A stretch of 64,000 bases of DNA from positions 1 to 64,000 of the forward strand of contig JAFWWA010000052.1 in NCBI GenBank assembly GCA_017523755.1, read 5' to 3'. Each line of letters opens with the position of its first letter. Within the stretch, counting starts at the first letter, position 1. The position numbers were made by a program, and so were the translations under genes. Positions 41,208 through 52,000 of this stretch are shown piece by piece. The stretch comes from Christensenellaceae bacterium (GTDB taxonomy: Bacteria > Bacillota > Clostridia > Christensenellales > Christensenellaceae). The notes beneath the pieces are model-generated. The model was not told the origin of the DNA. It did not search any database and saw nothing but the letters and a program-made list of their open reading frames with translations.

Positions 41208-43229
41208 TTATAAAGCCCTTACAAGCTCTATTTCACCCTTCAGCCTTAAGGCCAGATCGTCGTCAGTAAGCTGCATGCTCCTGTGGGTCTGGAGCATGAC
41301 TCTGTTCTCCTCGGGTGGGATGAGGAACGCCTTTTCCCAGTCGTAGAGGAGATCCCCGTCTCCCTTTATGCGGAGCCATGAGCGTAGGGACGCAAGCACC
41401 TGCGCTGTCAGTTCCACTCCCGCGAAGCAGTCGTTGTCATAGATATGCGCGAACCTGCCGTGGACGTTGTCCATCTTTTCAAGCGTTTTCCTCGAAGCCT
41501 CAAGGGCCCTGTCGGCCCAGAGGAAAGCCTGCAGATAATCGCCTTTCATCTCGTGTGCCGCGGCGTTGCAGAATGAATAAAGGCTCTCGCATCCGTTCTT
41601 ATGTATATACGCCTGAAGTATGATGTCGTCCCTGAATCTTAAGGCTGCCTCTTCATTTAAGAGATATGAAGTCTCGTGGCATTTCCTCAGGTATTCCTTC
41701 CATGAGGTCATCCCGGCGTAAGCGACAGAGCATATCTTTTCAAGCTGATTCCCATATGAGATGTCTCCTGCTGCCCAGAAGAGGGACTCAAGAGGCTTTT
41801 CTGTCTTACCGCTCATGAGAGCGCGGGCAAGGGACCTTAACGGGAAGTGGTAGTACTGATCTCCCGCACGGTCGTCATCGTTAGGCCCGTAGTGCACGGC
41901 ATGCTCCGAATACTTCGTATAGACGGGAGCGATGCCGCTCTCTCCGTAATAATCTCTAGCGAATTCGGAAGCTGCCTCATCCTCATCGTACTTCCCTGAA
42001 GTCCACATCCGACGTATAAGATCCAGCATGAAGACGTGGGGCTTCACCGAGCCAACGTTCACGTTCCATATCTCACCGCCGCCGTTATCGAGCACCGCCT
42101 TTAATTCATCGGCTATCATCTGAGGCGGGTTCTGCAGCATGGTTATATGGTTCGCTGCCTGAAGGTCGTAGAAGCTTATATGGTAATATATGCCGTTCTT
42201 TCCGTCATCATTTCCGTCGGGCATCGAGGGGTTTCTCGGATTGTCGTTGTTCTGTCTTCTCGAGACCATCTTCCCGTATCCGTTATCTCCCCAGATCTTT
42301 ATGACTCCGTCAGGTATGTCGAGGAAGCCGTTCCTGTAAAGGCCAGTCATCTCACCGTAGAGGTTGGTGGTGAATACGGCGTCCTTATCCTTTTCCCGTA
42401 CGAGCTCCATCTGCCTTCTCATAACGTCGGATATGAGCTTTCCTCGTTTCTCATCGGAATCGAAGGAGGTGTCGGACTCCCAGAAGGAACTGTCGCCCTG
42501 GCCCCTGAAGCCTATGGTCCATACGACTCTTTTCCCGGCATATCTGTCTATTGCCTCTTTCCAGAGACCTTCGAACAGCTCAGGATAGAGGATATATGAA
42601 GGCTTGAGGTCGGGATAAGCCCTTCCGAACATCCTGGCTCCCAAAAGCTCGGTATGGTGCTGCGTGAGCCAGAGCCCCATGTCAAGAGCCATCTCGTTTA
42701 ACATCTGTCCGTCATATTCCCTGTCGGTGCCGGCTATGACCATGTTGCCTCCGCATCTGAGCACGGTCTCGAAGACGCGTCTCCATACAGCTGCGCGCTC
42801 GGCTTCTTCCTTATGCCAGCCTAAAAACAGCACCTCGTCGTTTATGAACCAGCAGCGGAACCTCACCTTATACTCGGGTGAGCTCCAGGTGCCGGCGGGT
42901 ATCACGGCCTTATCTTTTTTTTCGGTCTTCGTGCCGGTCCACCATGAGAGCGGCTTTATGCCGAGGAACTTCTCGCTTATAGAAAGTAGCCCGTACACGG
43001 CTCCGAGGTCATCACCGGCCCGTATGGTAATAGAGTCTTCAGCAGCTTCTGCCGTGAAACTTTCCTTTCTGATATCATTATCGAAAATGACGTTTATCGT
43101 GTTCTCTTTTCCGTATCCGGTGAGGACTTCCGACATATCGCGCTTAAGTATGTCTTTTGCGTTCCTTACGGAGGGGAATTCCTCTCCTCCCTTTATCGCA
43201 GTCGAAAGCGACAGTTCAAATCCATTCAT
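41208..43229 (-). CDS. Glycoside hydrolase family 115-like alpha-glucuronidase
   Basis: A 673-residue protein with GH115 hallmarks: SWWTGTKTEKKDKAVIPAG, YKVRFRCWFINDE, a catalytic-centre segment IKIWGDNGYGKM, YYHISFYDLQAANH and IWNVNVGSVKPHVFMLDL. GH115 enzymes remove methylglucuronic acid from xylan. It is shorter than typical members (the C-terminal domains seem absent) and has no signal peptide, so it may act on imported oligosaccharides. It is divergent from the CDF transporter gene. Confidence 0.85.
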   Translation of the reverse strand: MNGFELSLSTAIKGGEEFPSVRNAKDILKRDMSEVLTGYGKENTINVIFDNDIRKESFTAEAAEDSITIRAGDDLGAVYGLLSISEKFLGIKPLSWWTGTKTEKKDKAVIPAGTWSSPEYKVRFRCWFINDEVLFLGWHKEEAERAAVWRRVFETVLRCGGNMVIAGTDREYDGQMLNEMALDMGLWLTQHHTELLGARMFGRAYPDLKPSYILYPELFEGLWKEAIDRYAGKRVVWTIGFRGQGDSSFWESDTSFDSDEKRGKLISDVMRRQMELVREKDKDAVFTTNLYGEMTGLYRNGFLDIPDGVIKIWGDNGYGKMVSRRQNNDNPRNPSMPDGNDDGKNGIYYHISFYDLQAANHITMLQNPPQMIADELKAVLDNGGGEIWNVNVGSVKPHVFMLDLIRRMWTSGKYDEDEAASEFARDYYGESGIAPVYTKYSEHAVHYGPNDDDRAGDQYYHFPLRSLARALMSGKTEKPLESLFWAAGDISYGNQLEKICSVAYAGMTSWKEYLRKCHETSYLLNEEAALRFRDDIILQAYIHKNGCESLYSFCNAAAHEMKGDYLQAFLWADRALEASRKTLEKMDNVHGRFAHIYDNDCFAGVELTAQVLASLRSWLRIKGDGDLLYDWEKAFLIPPEENRVMLQTHRSMQLTDDDLALRLKGEIELVRAL

Positions 43230-43414
43230 CTTATCTCTCCAGTAAAACAGGGTATGACGTTTCCGCCATGTATATTATATACCATCATGTAAGCGCCGTT
43301 CCATAACGGCGTCCGACACATCCCCGTGTCTTTTCATGCTCTTTCCTTTATATCTCCTCCGTTTCACTGTATAATCATATGTACATAAACTCTTTCATCA
43401 GGAGAAAGGAAAAG

Positions 43415-44551
43415 ATGAGCAAGGAAAAGGCTGTTGCAATGAGCCAGGAGGAAAGAGACAGGACCATAGTAAGGACGAGCTATATAGGGATAGGAGCTAA
43501 CGTCCTTTTAGCGGGATTCAAGGCCGCGGTCGGTCTCATATCGAACTCGATAGCGGTGGTCTTAGACGCTGTTAACAACCTGTCGGATGCACTGTCGTCT
43601 GTCGTCACCATAATAGGGAATAAGCTGGCCGGGAAGAGACCCGACAAAAAGCATCCTTTAGGCTACGGAAGGATAGAGTATTTAAGCGCCCTCATAGTGG
43701 CCGTGATCGTGCTCTATGCCGGCGTTACATCGCTTATCGAATCGGTAAAGAAGATAATAACGCCCGAGATACCCGATTATTCGGCGGTGTCGCTCATAAT
43801 AATAGGGACGGCTGTCGCGATCAAGATCATACTCGGAAGATACGTGAAAAGAAAGGGCATAGAGACAGGCTCGGGAGCCCTCGAGGCTTCTGGCTCCGAC
43901 GCCATGATGGATGCCGTCCTCTCGCTATCGGTGCTCATATCGGCCGTTATCTATCTCACGACCGGGTTCTCGCTCGAGGCCTATGTCGGGGCAGTGATCT
44001 CGATAATGATAATAAAGGCCGGCATCGAGATGGTCATGGATACGGTAGGCGAGATCCTTGGCATGAGGGCTGAGAAGGACCTTTCGGTAAGGATAAAGGA
44101 GCTTATAACCTCCGAACCGGAGGTCATGGGAGCGTACGACCTTATCCTCAATAACTACGGCCCAGGCAAGAACTATGCTTCGGTGCACGTCGAGCTCCCC
44201 GACACCATGGGGGTGGATGAGGTCGACAGGCTTACGAGGAGGCTCGAATCGAAGGTGTACAGGGAGACCGGTATAATACTTACTGGAGTAGGCGTCTATT
44301 CGTACAATACGAAGGACGGAGAGGCGGCCGAGATGAGGAACCGCGTGATCGAAAAGGTGATAGCGCATGATTTCGTGCTCCAGATACACGGATTCTATGC
44401 CGATACGGAGGCCAGGAAGGCAAGGTTCGACACTGTCTTAAGCTTCGATATATCGCCCAAGGACGCGCTTGAGATACTTTACCGCGAGATGGGCGAGCTC
44501 TATCCGGATTATACGTTCGAGATAGTGGCCGACGTCGACGTGTCGGATTAG
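43415..44551 (+). CDS. Cation diffusion facilitator transporter
   Basis: A 378-residue CDF metal exporter starting at ATG 43415 behind AGGAGAAAGG; the ATG at 43379 lies too close to the -10 TATAAT (43370-43375). Six membrane helices span about residues 20-215. Metal ligands are in VVLDAVNNLSDALS (helix 2) and SDAMMDAVLS (helix 5). HPLGYGRIEYLSA is also typical. The C-terminal cytoplasmic domain is long, with an extra stretch (about 275-378). It probably exports zinc, iron or manganese. Confidence 0.9.
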   Translation: MSKEKAVAMSQEERDRTIVRTSYIGIGANVLLAGFKAAVGLISNSIAVVLDAVNNLSDALSSVVTIIGNKLAGKRPDKKHPLGYGRIEYLSALIVAVIVLYAGVTSLIESVKKIITPEIPDYSAVSLIIIGTAVAIKIILGRYVKRKGIETGSGALEASGSDAMMDAVLSLSVLISAVIYLTTGFSLEAYVGAVISIMIIKAGIEMVMDTVGEILGMRAEKDLSVRIKELITSEPEVMGAYDLILNNYGPGKNYASVHVELPDTMGVDEVDRLTRRLESKVYRETGIILTGVGVYSYNTKDGEAAEMRNRVIEKVIAHDFVLQIHGFYADTEARKARFDTVLSFDISPKDALEILYREMGELYPDYTFEIVADVDVSD

Positions 44552-44565
44552 GAAAGGAAGAGGAG

Positions 44566-45027
44566 ATGTCAAGAGGAGATAAGGCAAAGGAGCTTTTCCT
44601 TGAGGGATACAACTGCAGCCAGGCCGTGGTATGCGCGTTCACGGATCTTACCGGGCTCGATATCAGTACTTCGGCAAAAGCGGCGTCCTCGTTCGGGGGA
44701 GGTCTTGCAAGACTGAGGGAGGTATGCGGGACCGTGTCGGGAGCCGCCATGGTGTTAGGTCTCATAAAAGGCTACGATGACGTGAAGGACCCGTCAAAAA
44801 AGGCAGAACATTACAGGTTCATAAGGAGCTTCGCCGAGACTTTCGCCAGGGACAACGGCTCCATCATATGCCGCGAGCTTTTAAAAGGAGTGAAGACCAC
44901 TCCGGGAGGAGATCCGGAGCCAAGGACCGGGGAATTCTATAAAAGAAGGCCCTGTCCCGAGCTCGTGAAGTATGCCGCGGATCTCGTGGAGAAGATGCTT
45001 GAGGATACAGGCGAAGAGCCCGTATGA
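44566..45027 (+). CDS. C_GCAxxG_C_C family protein
   Basis: A 153-residue protein of the C_GCAxxG_C_C family. Conserved cysteines are in EGYNCSQAVVCAF (16-28), REVCGTVSGAAMVLG (52-66, the signature), IICRELL (about 101) and RRPCPELV (127). The four cysteines may bind a metal or a redox centre. It is often near redox enzymes; function unknown. It starts 14 bases after the CDF gene. Confidence 0.9.
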   Translation: MSRGDKAKELFLEGYNCSQAVVCAFTDLTGLDISTSAKAASSFGGGLARLREVCGTVSGAAMVLGLIKGYDDVKDPSKKAEHYRFIRSFAETFARDNGSIICRELLKGVKTTPGGDPEPRTGEFYKRRPCPELVKYAADLVEKMLEDTGEEPV

Positions 45028-45056
45028 GCGGCGTCAGAAGAAAACAGGATATTTAA

Positions 45057-45092
45057 AACGGGAGACCGTATGAGCTTTTGCGGCCTCCCGTT
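45057..45092. terminator. Terminator between convergent genes
   Basis: AACGGGAG (45057-45064) pairs exactly with CTCCCGTT (45085-45092) around a 20-base loop. AAAA precedes it and TTTT comes shortly after, so it may serve both directions. Confidence 0.7.
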
Positions 45093-45119
45093 ATGTTTTA
45101 AGCAGGTGTATATCTTTTT

Positions 45120-46088
45120 TTATTCCTTATCCGGAGCTGCCGCTTTTGCGGGCTTTACAGGAAGATCCTGAGCTGTTCTCACGGCTTCGTCGATATCTAT
45201 GACCCCGTGGATCCCGTTCTCGTCGAGCTTTCTTATGAGCTCTTCGTTGCCGCTCCTTCTGTAGTCGTTCGGGGTCATGCCGAACCACTTCCTGAAACCT
45301 ATGCAGAATACCGCGATGTTCTTATAGCCTACTCTCTCCGAGATATCGGTGATCTGGAGGCTCGTTGCTCTAAGGAGCATCGAAGCCGCCTGCATCCTTA
45401 CAGAGGTCACATACTGGTGAGGCGTCATGCCGGCGTATTTGGTGAACACCCTTATGAAATGGCTCTTGCTGAGTCCGGCATACGATGAAAGGAAGTCAAG
45501 GGATATATCTGTCGTGTAATTGTCGCGGATGAAAGCCTTCGCTCTCTCGACAAGGGCCTTTTTGTCGCTTGCCAGTGCTGTGGACCCGTCCTCGACGATG
45601 AAGTATGTGAGTATGTCGTTTATGAGCTTCGACGAATAAGCCTCGTTTATGGTCTCTCTTGAAGCATAGGAATCTATGAGCCTGCTCATACGCTCGACTG
45701 TGAGTATGGTGCTCATTATGGTGATTATGTCCTCATGCTTTGTCTTTATATACTCATAATACGGTCTTGCCAGGACACCGTCGAAATGGAGCCATATGCA
45801 CTCGGTCGCGGTATCCGTATAGTATGAGTGGGGAGCATAGCAGTCGAGCAGCGCAAACTCTCCCTTGGAGACCGTGTATGTCTTGCCGGACTGAGATACC
45901 GTCATGCTGCCTTCCGCGATGTACATAATGAGGAAACTGTCGAGGGAGGATCTCTCAAGTCTGTATCCCGGTTCATAGTAGTAGTGCCCCATATGCAGCG
46001 GATAGAAGAAGAGCTGCTTTGCTTCCTCGGTAGGAACGTTTACATATACGTAGGAGTTTTCGCCTACGTGTTCTTCCTGTGTTCTCAT
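45120..46088 (-). CDS. AraC-family regulator
   Basis: A 322-residue protein. The N-terminal cupin-type sensor (about 45-120: SMTVSQSGKTYTVSKGEFALLDCYAPHSYY) is followed by two C-terminal helix-turn-helix motifs (LDFLSSYAGLSKSHFIRVFTKYAGMTPHQY and ITDISERVGYKNIAVFCIGFRKWFGMTPNDYR). Start ATG 46088 has AAGGGGGTG eight bases upstream; the GTG at 46097 is less likely. It is divergent from the GH2 gene, which it probably activates in response to a sugar. Confidence 0.92.
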   Translation of the reverse strand: MRTQEEHVGENSYVYVNVPTEEAKQLFFYPLHMGHYYYEPGYRLERSSLDSFLIMYIAEGSMTVSQSGKTYTVSKGEFALLDCYAPHSYYTDTATECIWLHFDGVLARPYYEYIKTKHEDIITIMSTILTVERMSRLIDSYASRETINEAYSSKLINDILTYFIVEDGSTALASDKKALVERAKAFIRDNYTTDISLDFLSSYAGLSKSHFIRVFTKYAGMTPHQYVTSVRMQAASMLLRATSLQITDISERVGYKNIAVFCIGFRKWFGMTPNDYRRSGNEELIRKLDENGIHGVIDIDEAVRTAQDLPVKPAKAAAPDKE

Positions 46089-46097
46089 TGGTTTCAC

Positions 46098-46261
46098 CCC
46101 CTTGAACCAAGTATAACATCAAATCCCGCAAAAAACAATTTTTATAAAATAAAAATTTAATATGCATTAATGAAAATCCAATATGGTGCGTGATATAATT
46201 CAGATGGGAAAGAACGCGGAAAAACCGCTGTTTTGAGAATAAAAATAAATTGAGGTCTTAT
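46098..46261. promoter_or_regulatory. Divergent AraC/GH2 control region
   Basis: An A+T-rich 164-base gap between AraC (-) and GH2 (+). TATAAT at 46194-46199 is a good -10 for GH2 with no proper -35, as expected where an AraC protein activates. No clear repeat was found by eye for its binding site. Confidence 0.5.
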
Positions 46262-49042
46262 ATGGAAAGGTTTCCTGATCTTAGCGGCAAATACAGGGTG
46301 AGGCTTTCCTGCGGGGAAGTCTGTGAGGCAGTGCTCCCGGGCACTCTCGACGAAAATATGATAGGCGGCCCCGACATCCCTCTTGAACAGTGGAACGGGG
46401 GAGCGGGCGCGGGAGGCGACATAGATGAGAGCTTCGGGCCGTATCCGATAAACACAAGATTTACGAGAAACCATACATACGAGGGCAAAGCTGAGTTCGC
46501 AAGGACAGTGACGCTCGATGCCCCTCTTAAGGACGCAAGATACCTCATATACGTTGAGAGGAGCCGCGAGCTCAGCCTAACGGTGAACGGAAAGAAGGCA
46601 GAGAGGCTCACGGGCTCTCTTTCAGCGCCCTATCTTTTCGAGACAGAGGCCTTAAGGGACGGGGAGAACGAACTTGTGTTCATCTCCGACAACAGCTATG
46701 AGGGGCTTCCTGCGGGGGCCATAAAGTATTCCTCGGCAGCTACCGACGAAACGCAGACCAACTGGAACGGGCTTTTAGGCGAGATCTCCCTCATTAAAAA
46801 GCCCATGGCGTTCATCCTTTCCGTCATGCCGGCGGTATCGAGGGATATGAAGACGCTTGATGTGACTGTTGTCATTTCTCCTAAAAAAGACAGCCCTCTT
46901 AAAGGGACGAAGGCACTTCTTACACTGGCCTCTGAAGCGTTCGGTAAAACGGCAGCAAAAGAGGCAGTTCTGACAGAAGATATAACAAGAGTACATATAA
47001 AAGGGATAGAGTTAAAAAAGGACGCGGGAAAATGGGACCTTGGAGAGCCCGTCATGCATATGCTTACGGTCTCTCTTAAGGCTGAAGACACGGAAGACAC
47101 ATATGAGACCTCTTTCGGGATAAGGGCCATAGGGGAGGATAAAGATCACAGGATCACCCTAAACGGCAGGAGGATATTCATAAGGAGCGAAGCCAACTGC
47201 GCGGCCTTCCCCGAGACAGGGCACGCCCCGATGGACATTAGCAGCTGGCTTAAGATAATGGATACGTACATGAGCTACGGTGTCAACTGCGTGAGATTCC
47301 ATTCGCACTGCCCGCCGCCCGCTGCGTTTAAGGCAGCTGATATGAGGGGCATCCTCATGCAGCCCGAGCTCTCGAACTGGGACCCGAAGGACGCATTCGG
47401 TACGGAGGAGGCATATTCCTACTATAAAAGGGAGATGGAGGACATCCTCGCTCAGTATGCCTGCCATCCGTCCTTCGTCATGATGACGCTCGGGAACGAG
47501 CTCTTCGCCGGAGAGGAGGGGCTTAAACGCATGTCCTCCCTCATAAACATGGGCAAGGATATGCTTCCCGACCGCATGTACGCCTGGGGGAGCAACGTGT
47601 TCTACGGGGAGAAGGGCTGCGACGCTGACAGCGACTTCTATACCTCGCAGAGCTATAAGGAACATCAGATGCGCGCCATAAGCGCGGCGCAGGACCCCGA
47701 GCACCCTGACAGGAAGGCTAAGATAAGAGGGTACCTTAACAACAGCTATCCCGACTCGGTGACGGATTACATGAGTGGCATGGAGGCCTTCAGAAAGGAT
47801 TCCGATAAACCCATGTTCAGCTTCGAGGTGGGGCAGTACGAGGTGCTCCCCGATTTCCACGAGCTTGAAAAGTTCAGAGGGGTAACGAGGCCTGTCAATT
47901 ACGAGATAATAAAGAAGAGGGCGGAGAAAAGAGGGATCCTTGACATCTGGGACAGGATGGTCGAGGCCACAGGCGAGATATCCCTCATGGGATACAAGGA
48001 GGAAGCCGAGGCTGTCATGAGGACGCCTCTTATGAGCGGGATATCGTTCCTGTCGCTGCAGGACTTCCCGGGCCAGGGGACGGCCATAGTCGGCATGATG
48101 GATTCCCATCTCGAGCCCAAGCCCTTCCCGTTCGCGCGTCCTGAACGCTTTAAGAGTTTCTTTAGGGATTCCCTGCCTATGATAAAGCTCCCGCGCTTCA
48201 CTTACCGCGCGGGCGAAGATATGGAGATGACCGTATTCGCTGTAAACTACGGGAAGAAAGACATAAAGGGAGACTTAAGGATAAGGGTATACGGCAGCGC
48301 ATACGGGGAGATCTGGTTCGAGAGCCTGATAAGGGACGCCGATATAAAGGCAGGGACGGCTCATGACATAAGGAAGATCACGGTCGTGCTTCCTGACATA
48401 AAAGAGGCGGAAAAGCTCGATATCAGTGTCGCGCTCAAGGGCAGCGAGGAAAGCTTCAGAAATACCGTATCCGTATGGGTGTATCCCGAAAAGAAGGAGG
48501 ATACGGAAGGCATCAGTATCTTTAAGAGCCTTACGGACGAAGCCTTAAGCGTGCTTGAGGCGGGAGGAAAGGTGCTCCTTGAGCCTGTATCAGACAAAGA
48601 GCATATGCCTGGAGGCATAAGAGGACAGTTCACGACCGACTTCTGGTCCGTAGGCACCTTCCCGCAGCAGGAGGGCGGCATGGGCCTCCTTATAGATGAT
48701 ACTCATCCGGTGTTCAGGGATTTCCCGACCTCCTTTTATACGGAGCGCCAGTGGTGGCTCATGGCAGGGCAATGCGCGATGAGGCTTAAGGACGAGAGCA
48801 TGAGGAAGGGCATCATCGTGCGGCAGATGGACTCATACGCGGAGCTCCGGACCATGGCCATGCTGTTCGAGGCAAGAGTGGGAAAGGGCAGGCTCATGAT
48901 AAGCTCTATGGGGCTCGACACTCTGCCTGACAGGCCCGAGGTCAAGGCCCTGAGAAATTCCATGATCAGGTATATGAAGAGCCCTGACTTTGAGCCCGGT
49001 CTTAAGGTCACGCCCGAAGATATAAGGAAAATGATAATCTGA
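46262..49042 (+). CDS. Glycoside hydrolase family 2 protein
   Basis: A 926-residue GH2-type enzyme. A jelly-roll sugar-binding domain (1-180) is followed by an Ig-like domain (185-300) and a TIM barrel (from GRRIFIRSEANCAAFPE, about 305). The acid/base is E413 in TLGNELFAG; E522 in FSFEVGQYE is the probable nucleophile. Further Ig-like and C-terminal domains follow. Start ATG 46262 has GAGG six bases upstream. The linkage it cleaves is unknown. The AraC gene upstream and the DUF5107 gene downstream suggest one polysaccharide locus. Confidence 0.88.
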   Translation: MERFPDLSGKYRVRLSCGEVCEAVLPGTLDENMIGGPDIPLEQWNGGAGAGGDIDESFGPYPINTRFTRNHTYEGKAEFARTVTLDAPLKDARYLIYVERSRELSLTVNGKKAERLTGSLSAPYLFETEALRDGENELVFISDNSYEGLPAGAIKYSSAATDETQTNWNGLLGEISLIKKPMAFILSVMPAVSRDMKTLDVTVVISPKKDSPLKGTKALLTLASEAFGKTAAKEAVLTEDITRVHIKGIELKKDAGKWDLGEPVMHMLTVSLKAEDTEDTYETSFGIRAIGEDKDHRITLNGRRIFIRSEANCAAFPETGHAPMDISSWLKIMDTYMSYGVNCVRFHSHCPPPAAFKAADMRGILMQPELSNWDPKDAFGTEEAYSYYKREMEDILAQYACHPSFVMMTLGNELFAGEEGLKRMSSLINMGKDMLPDRMYAWGSNVFYGEKGCDADSDFYTSQSYKEHQMRAISAAQDPEHPDRKAKIRGYLNNSYPDSVTDYMSGMEAFRKDSDKPMFSFEVGQYEVLPDFHELEKFRGVTRPVNYEIIKKRAEKRGILDIWDRMVEATGEISLMGYKEEAEAVMRTPLMSGISFLSLQDFPGQGTAIVGMMDSHLEPKPFPFARPERFKSFFRDSLPMIKLPRFTYRAGEDMEMTVFAVNYGKKDIKGDLRIRVYGSAYGEIWFESLIRDADIKAGTAHDIRKITVVLPDIKEAEKLDISVALKGSEESFRNTVSVWVYPEKKEDTEGISIFKSLTDEALSVLEAGGKVLLEPVSDKEHMPGGIRGQFTTDFWSVGTFPQQEGGMGLLIDDTHPVFRDFPTSFYTERQWWLMAGQCAMRLKDESMRKGIIVRQMDSYAELRTMAMLFEARVGKGRLMISSMGLDTLPDRPEVKALRNSMIRYMKSPDFEPGLKVTPEDIRKMII

Positions 49043-49061
49043 CATATCCACGGAGGAAATG

Positions 49062-52000
49062 ATGGACAGAGTAAAGATATATGAGAAACAGGTGGTCTTC
49101 CCGACATATGAGGCCGGGAAGCCGGAAAAGAATCCTCTTTTCATAGAGAAGAGGGCATATCAGGGAAGCACCGGCAAGGTGTATCCGCTCCCCGTTACCG
49201 AAAAGATAAGCGAGGAGAAAAAGGATAAGGAGTATAAAGCCCTCATACTCGAGAACGAGTACCTTTACGTGATGGTGCTGCCTGAGCTGGGCGGCAGGAT
49301 CCAGAGGGCGTACGACAAGACGAACGGCTACGACTTCATATATTTCAACCGTGTAATAAAGCCGGCTCTCGTGGGCCTGGCAGGGCCCTGGGTCTCGGGC
49401 GGCATAGAGTTCAACTGGCCCCAGCATCACAGACCCTCTACCTTCATGCCCGTAGACTATGCCGTAAGGGAGAACGCCGACGGATCGGGGACCGTCATAA
49501 TAGGCGAGACCGACCGCATGTACGGCACCAAGGGCAACGCCGAGATCACGCTCTATCCCGGAAAGGCGTATATAGAGATAAAGGGGAGGCTCTATAACCC
49601 GACAGATTATCCCCAGACATTCCTCTGGTGGGCGAACCCGGCGGTCGCGGTCAACGACGATACCTTCAGCGTGTTCCCGCCCGACGTCAACGCGGTCATG
49701 GACCACGGCAAGAGGGCCGTGTCCACTTTCCCCATAGCCACGGGCGAGTACTATAAAGCCGACTATTCGGACGGTGTCGATATTTCAAGATACAGGAACA
49801 TAAGGGTGCCTACCTCATACATGGCGGCGCATTCCGACTTCGATTTCGTGGGCAACTTCGACGAGGGAAGGGACGCCGGCCTCCTGCATGTGGCCGACCA
49901 TCATATCTCCCCCGGAAAGAAGCAGTGGACATGGGGCTGCGGCGACTTCGGAAAGATGTGGGACAAGAACCTGACCGACGAGGACGGCCCGTACATCGAG
50001 CTCATGACCGGCATGTTCTGCGACAACCAGCCCGACTTCACGTGGTTAAAGCCCCAGGAAGAGAAGAACTTCGTTCAGTACTTCATGCCCTACAAGAGCG
50101 TGGGCAGGGTCTCGAACGCAACGAAGGACTGCGTTATAGGCGTCGATTTCGTTGACGGTGACGGACACGTGATAGAGCCCGATCCCTTCGGATACGGAAA
50201 AGAGGCCTTAAGGAGCCTCGAGAAGAAGGCGGATTCGGGAAGGATAAAGATATACGCCACCTCCGTTTTCGAGGGCGCCGTTATAAAGGTGACGTCTGAA
50301 GGCAGGACCGTATATGAGAAGACCGTGACGCTTTCACCTGAAAAAGCCTTCATAGACCATATAAGGGGGCTTTCGGACTATACGGTCACCGTCCTTGATA
50401 AGGACGGGAAGCTCATAGCCTCGTATGACGAATACGTAAAGGAGAACAGGCCGATACCTGAGCCACAGGAGGCGATGGAAAAGCCTGAGAAGATAGAATC
50501 CCTTGAGGAGCTGTACCTTGCGGGCCAGCATCTTGAGCAGTACAGGCACGCGACGTTCCTGCCCTCGGACTATTACATGGAAGGCCTTAAGAGGGATCCA
50601 TCGGACATAAGGCTCAACAACGCGATGGGCCTCCTCCTTCTAAGGAACGGAATGGCCGAAAAGAGCGTGCCGTACTTTAAGGCCGCGATAGAGAAACAGA
50701 CGAGAAGGAACCCGAACCCGTACAGCGGAGAGGCGTACTTCAACCTGGGCCTCGCCATGGAAGCTCTTGGAAAATATGACGAAGCGTATGAAGCCTTCTT
50801 CAAGGCGACGTGGAGCTATGAGACTCAGGCAAACGCATTTTTCCACCTGGCATGCATAAGCGTGATAAGGGACAGGGACTGTGAGAAGGCTCTTGCGTTC
50901 GCTGACGAGTCCCTTATAAGGCAGTACCACAGCATGAGGACGAGAGCCCTCAGGGCCGGTCTGCTCATAAGACTTGGAAGGGATGAGGAATACAGGAAAT
51001 TCATGGATGAATCCATGGCTATAGACCGCATGTTCCTCCCGCTCTCCTTCAGGGAGAAGGAAGATATCTTTGCCGGCACCGGCAGTGAAAGGAAGAGCGC
51101 GCTCGACCTCGCGCGTGAGCTCATATCCTATGGCTTCTTTGATGAGGCCGCTGATGTGCTTGCGAAATGTAAGGACACCGATCCTCTCATACTGTACTAC
51201 CGCGCGTACGCCCTTTTAAGGGACGGGAGGAAGAACGAGGCTCTTGACTGTGCCGAAGCGGCAGAAAAGGCTGATAAGGATCTCTGCTTCCCCGGGAACG
51301 TCTTCGACGAGTATGTGTTAACGGAGATGATAGGGCTCCTTATTGAAAACGGAATAAAGGCGCCTCAGGCAAGATACCTAAGGGGGCTCATAAGATACGA
51401 CAGGAAGAGATACGCTGAGGCCGTAAAGGACTGGGAGGACGCTTTAGGTGAGGATGACACGATAGCCCTTGCAGACAGGAACCTCTCGATAGCGCTCTTC
51501 AATCACGCGGCGGAGCTTGATCTCACACGTGAGGAAGCCGTGACAAGAGCCGTTAAGTATATTTCGGAAGCCGTAAGGCTCGACCCCGACAACAGCAGGA
51601 TGCTCCTGGAGCAGGACCAGCTATTAAGGAAGACCGGAGCTGCGGCAGAGGAAAGGCTTATGAAGCTCGAAGGCAGGCCTGACCTTGTAAGAGACCGCTA
51701 CGCGCTCATGCTGGCATATGTCGGGATACTGAACGATCTTAAGAGGCATGAGGAAGCGCTCACACTCATCATGGGCTACACCTTCCACGTCTGGGAGGGC
51801 GGCGAAGGGAAGGTAGCCGACCAGTACAAGGAAGCACTGTTCGGCCTTGCGGAGCGTGAGATGGAAAAGGGGACTGAGGAGTCGCTCTGTAAAGCTGTCG
51901 CCCTCATTGAGCGCACGCTCGCATATCCCGACAACCTGGGCGAGGGCAAGCTCGACAACGTTCCAGACAACAGGGCATACTACCTGATGGGGAAGGCGCT

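Noticed and set aside
43379-43414. Start of the CDF transporter at ATG 43379
   Set aside because: It lies four bases after the -10 TATAAT and has no ribosome site; AGGAGAAAGG supports ATG 43415.
47159-48109. A 316-codon frame on the minus strand
   Set aside because: It is the antisense of the GH2 gene, has no ribosome site and low-complexity His/Leu composition.
49008-49706. A 232-codon frame on the minus strand
   Set aside because: Antisense to the start of the DUF5107 gene; no start signal.
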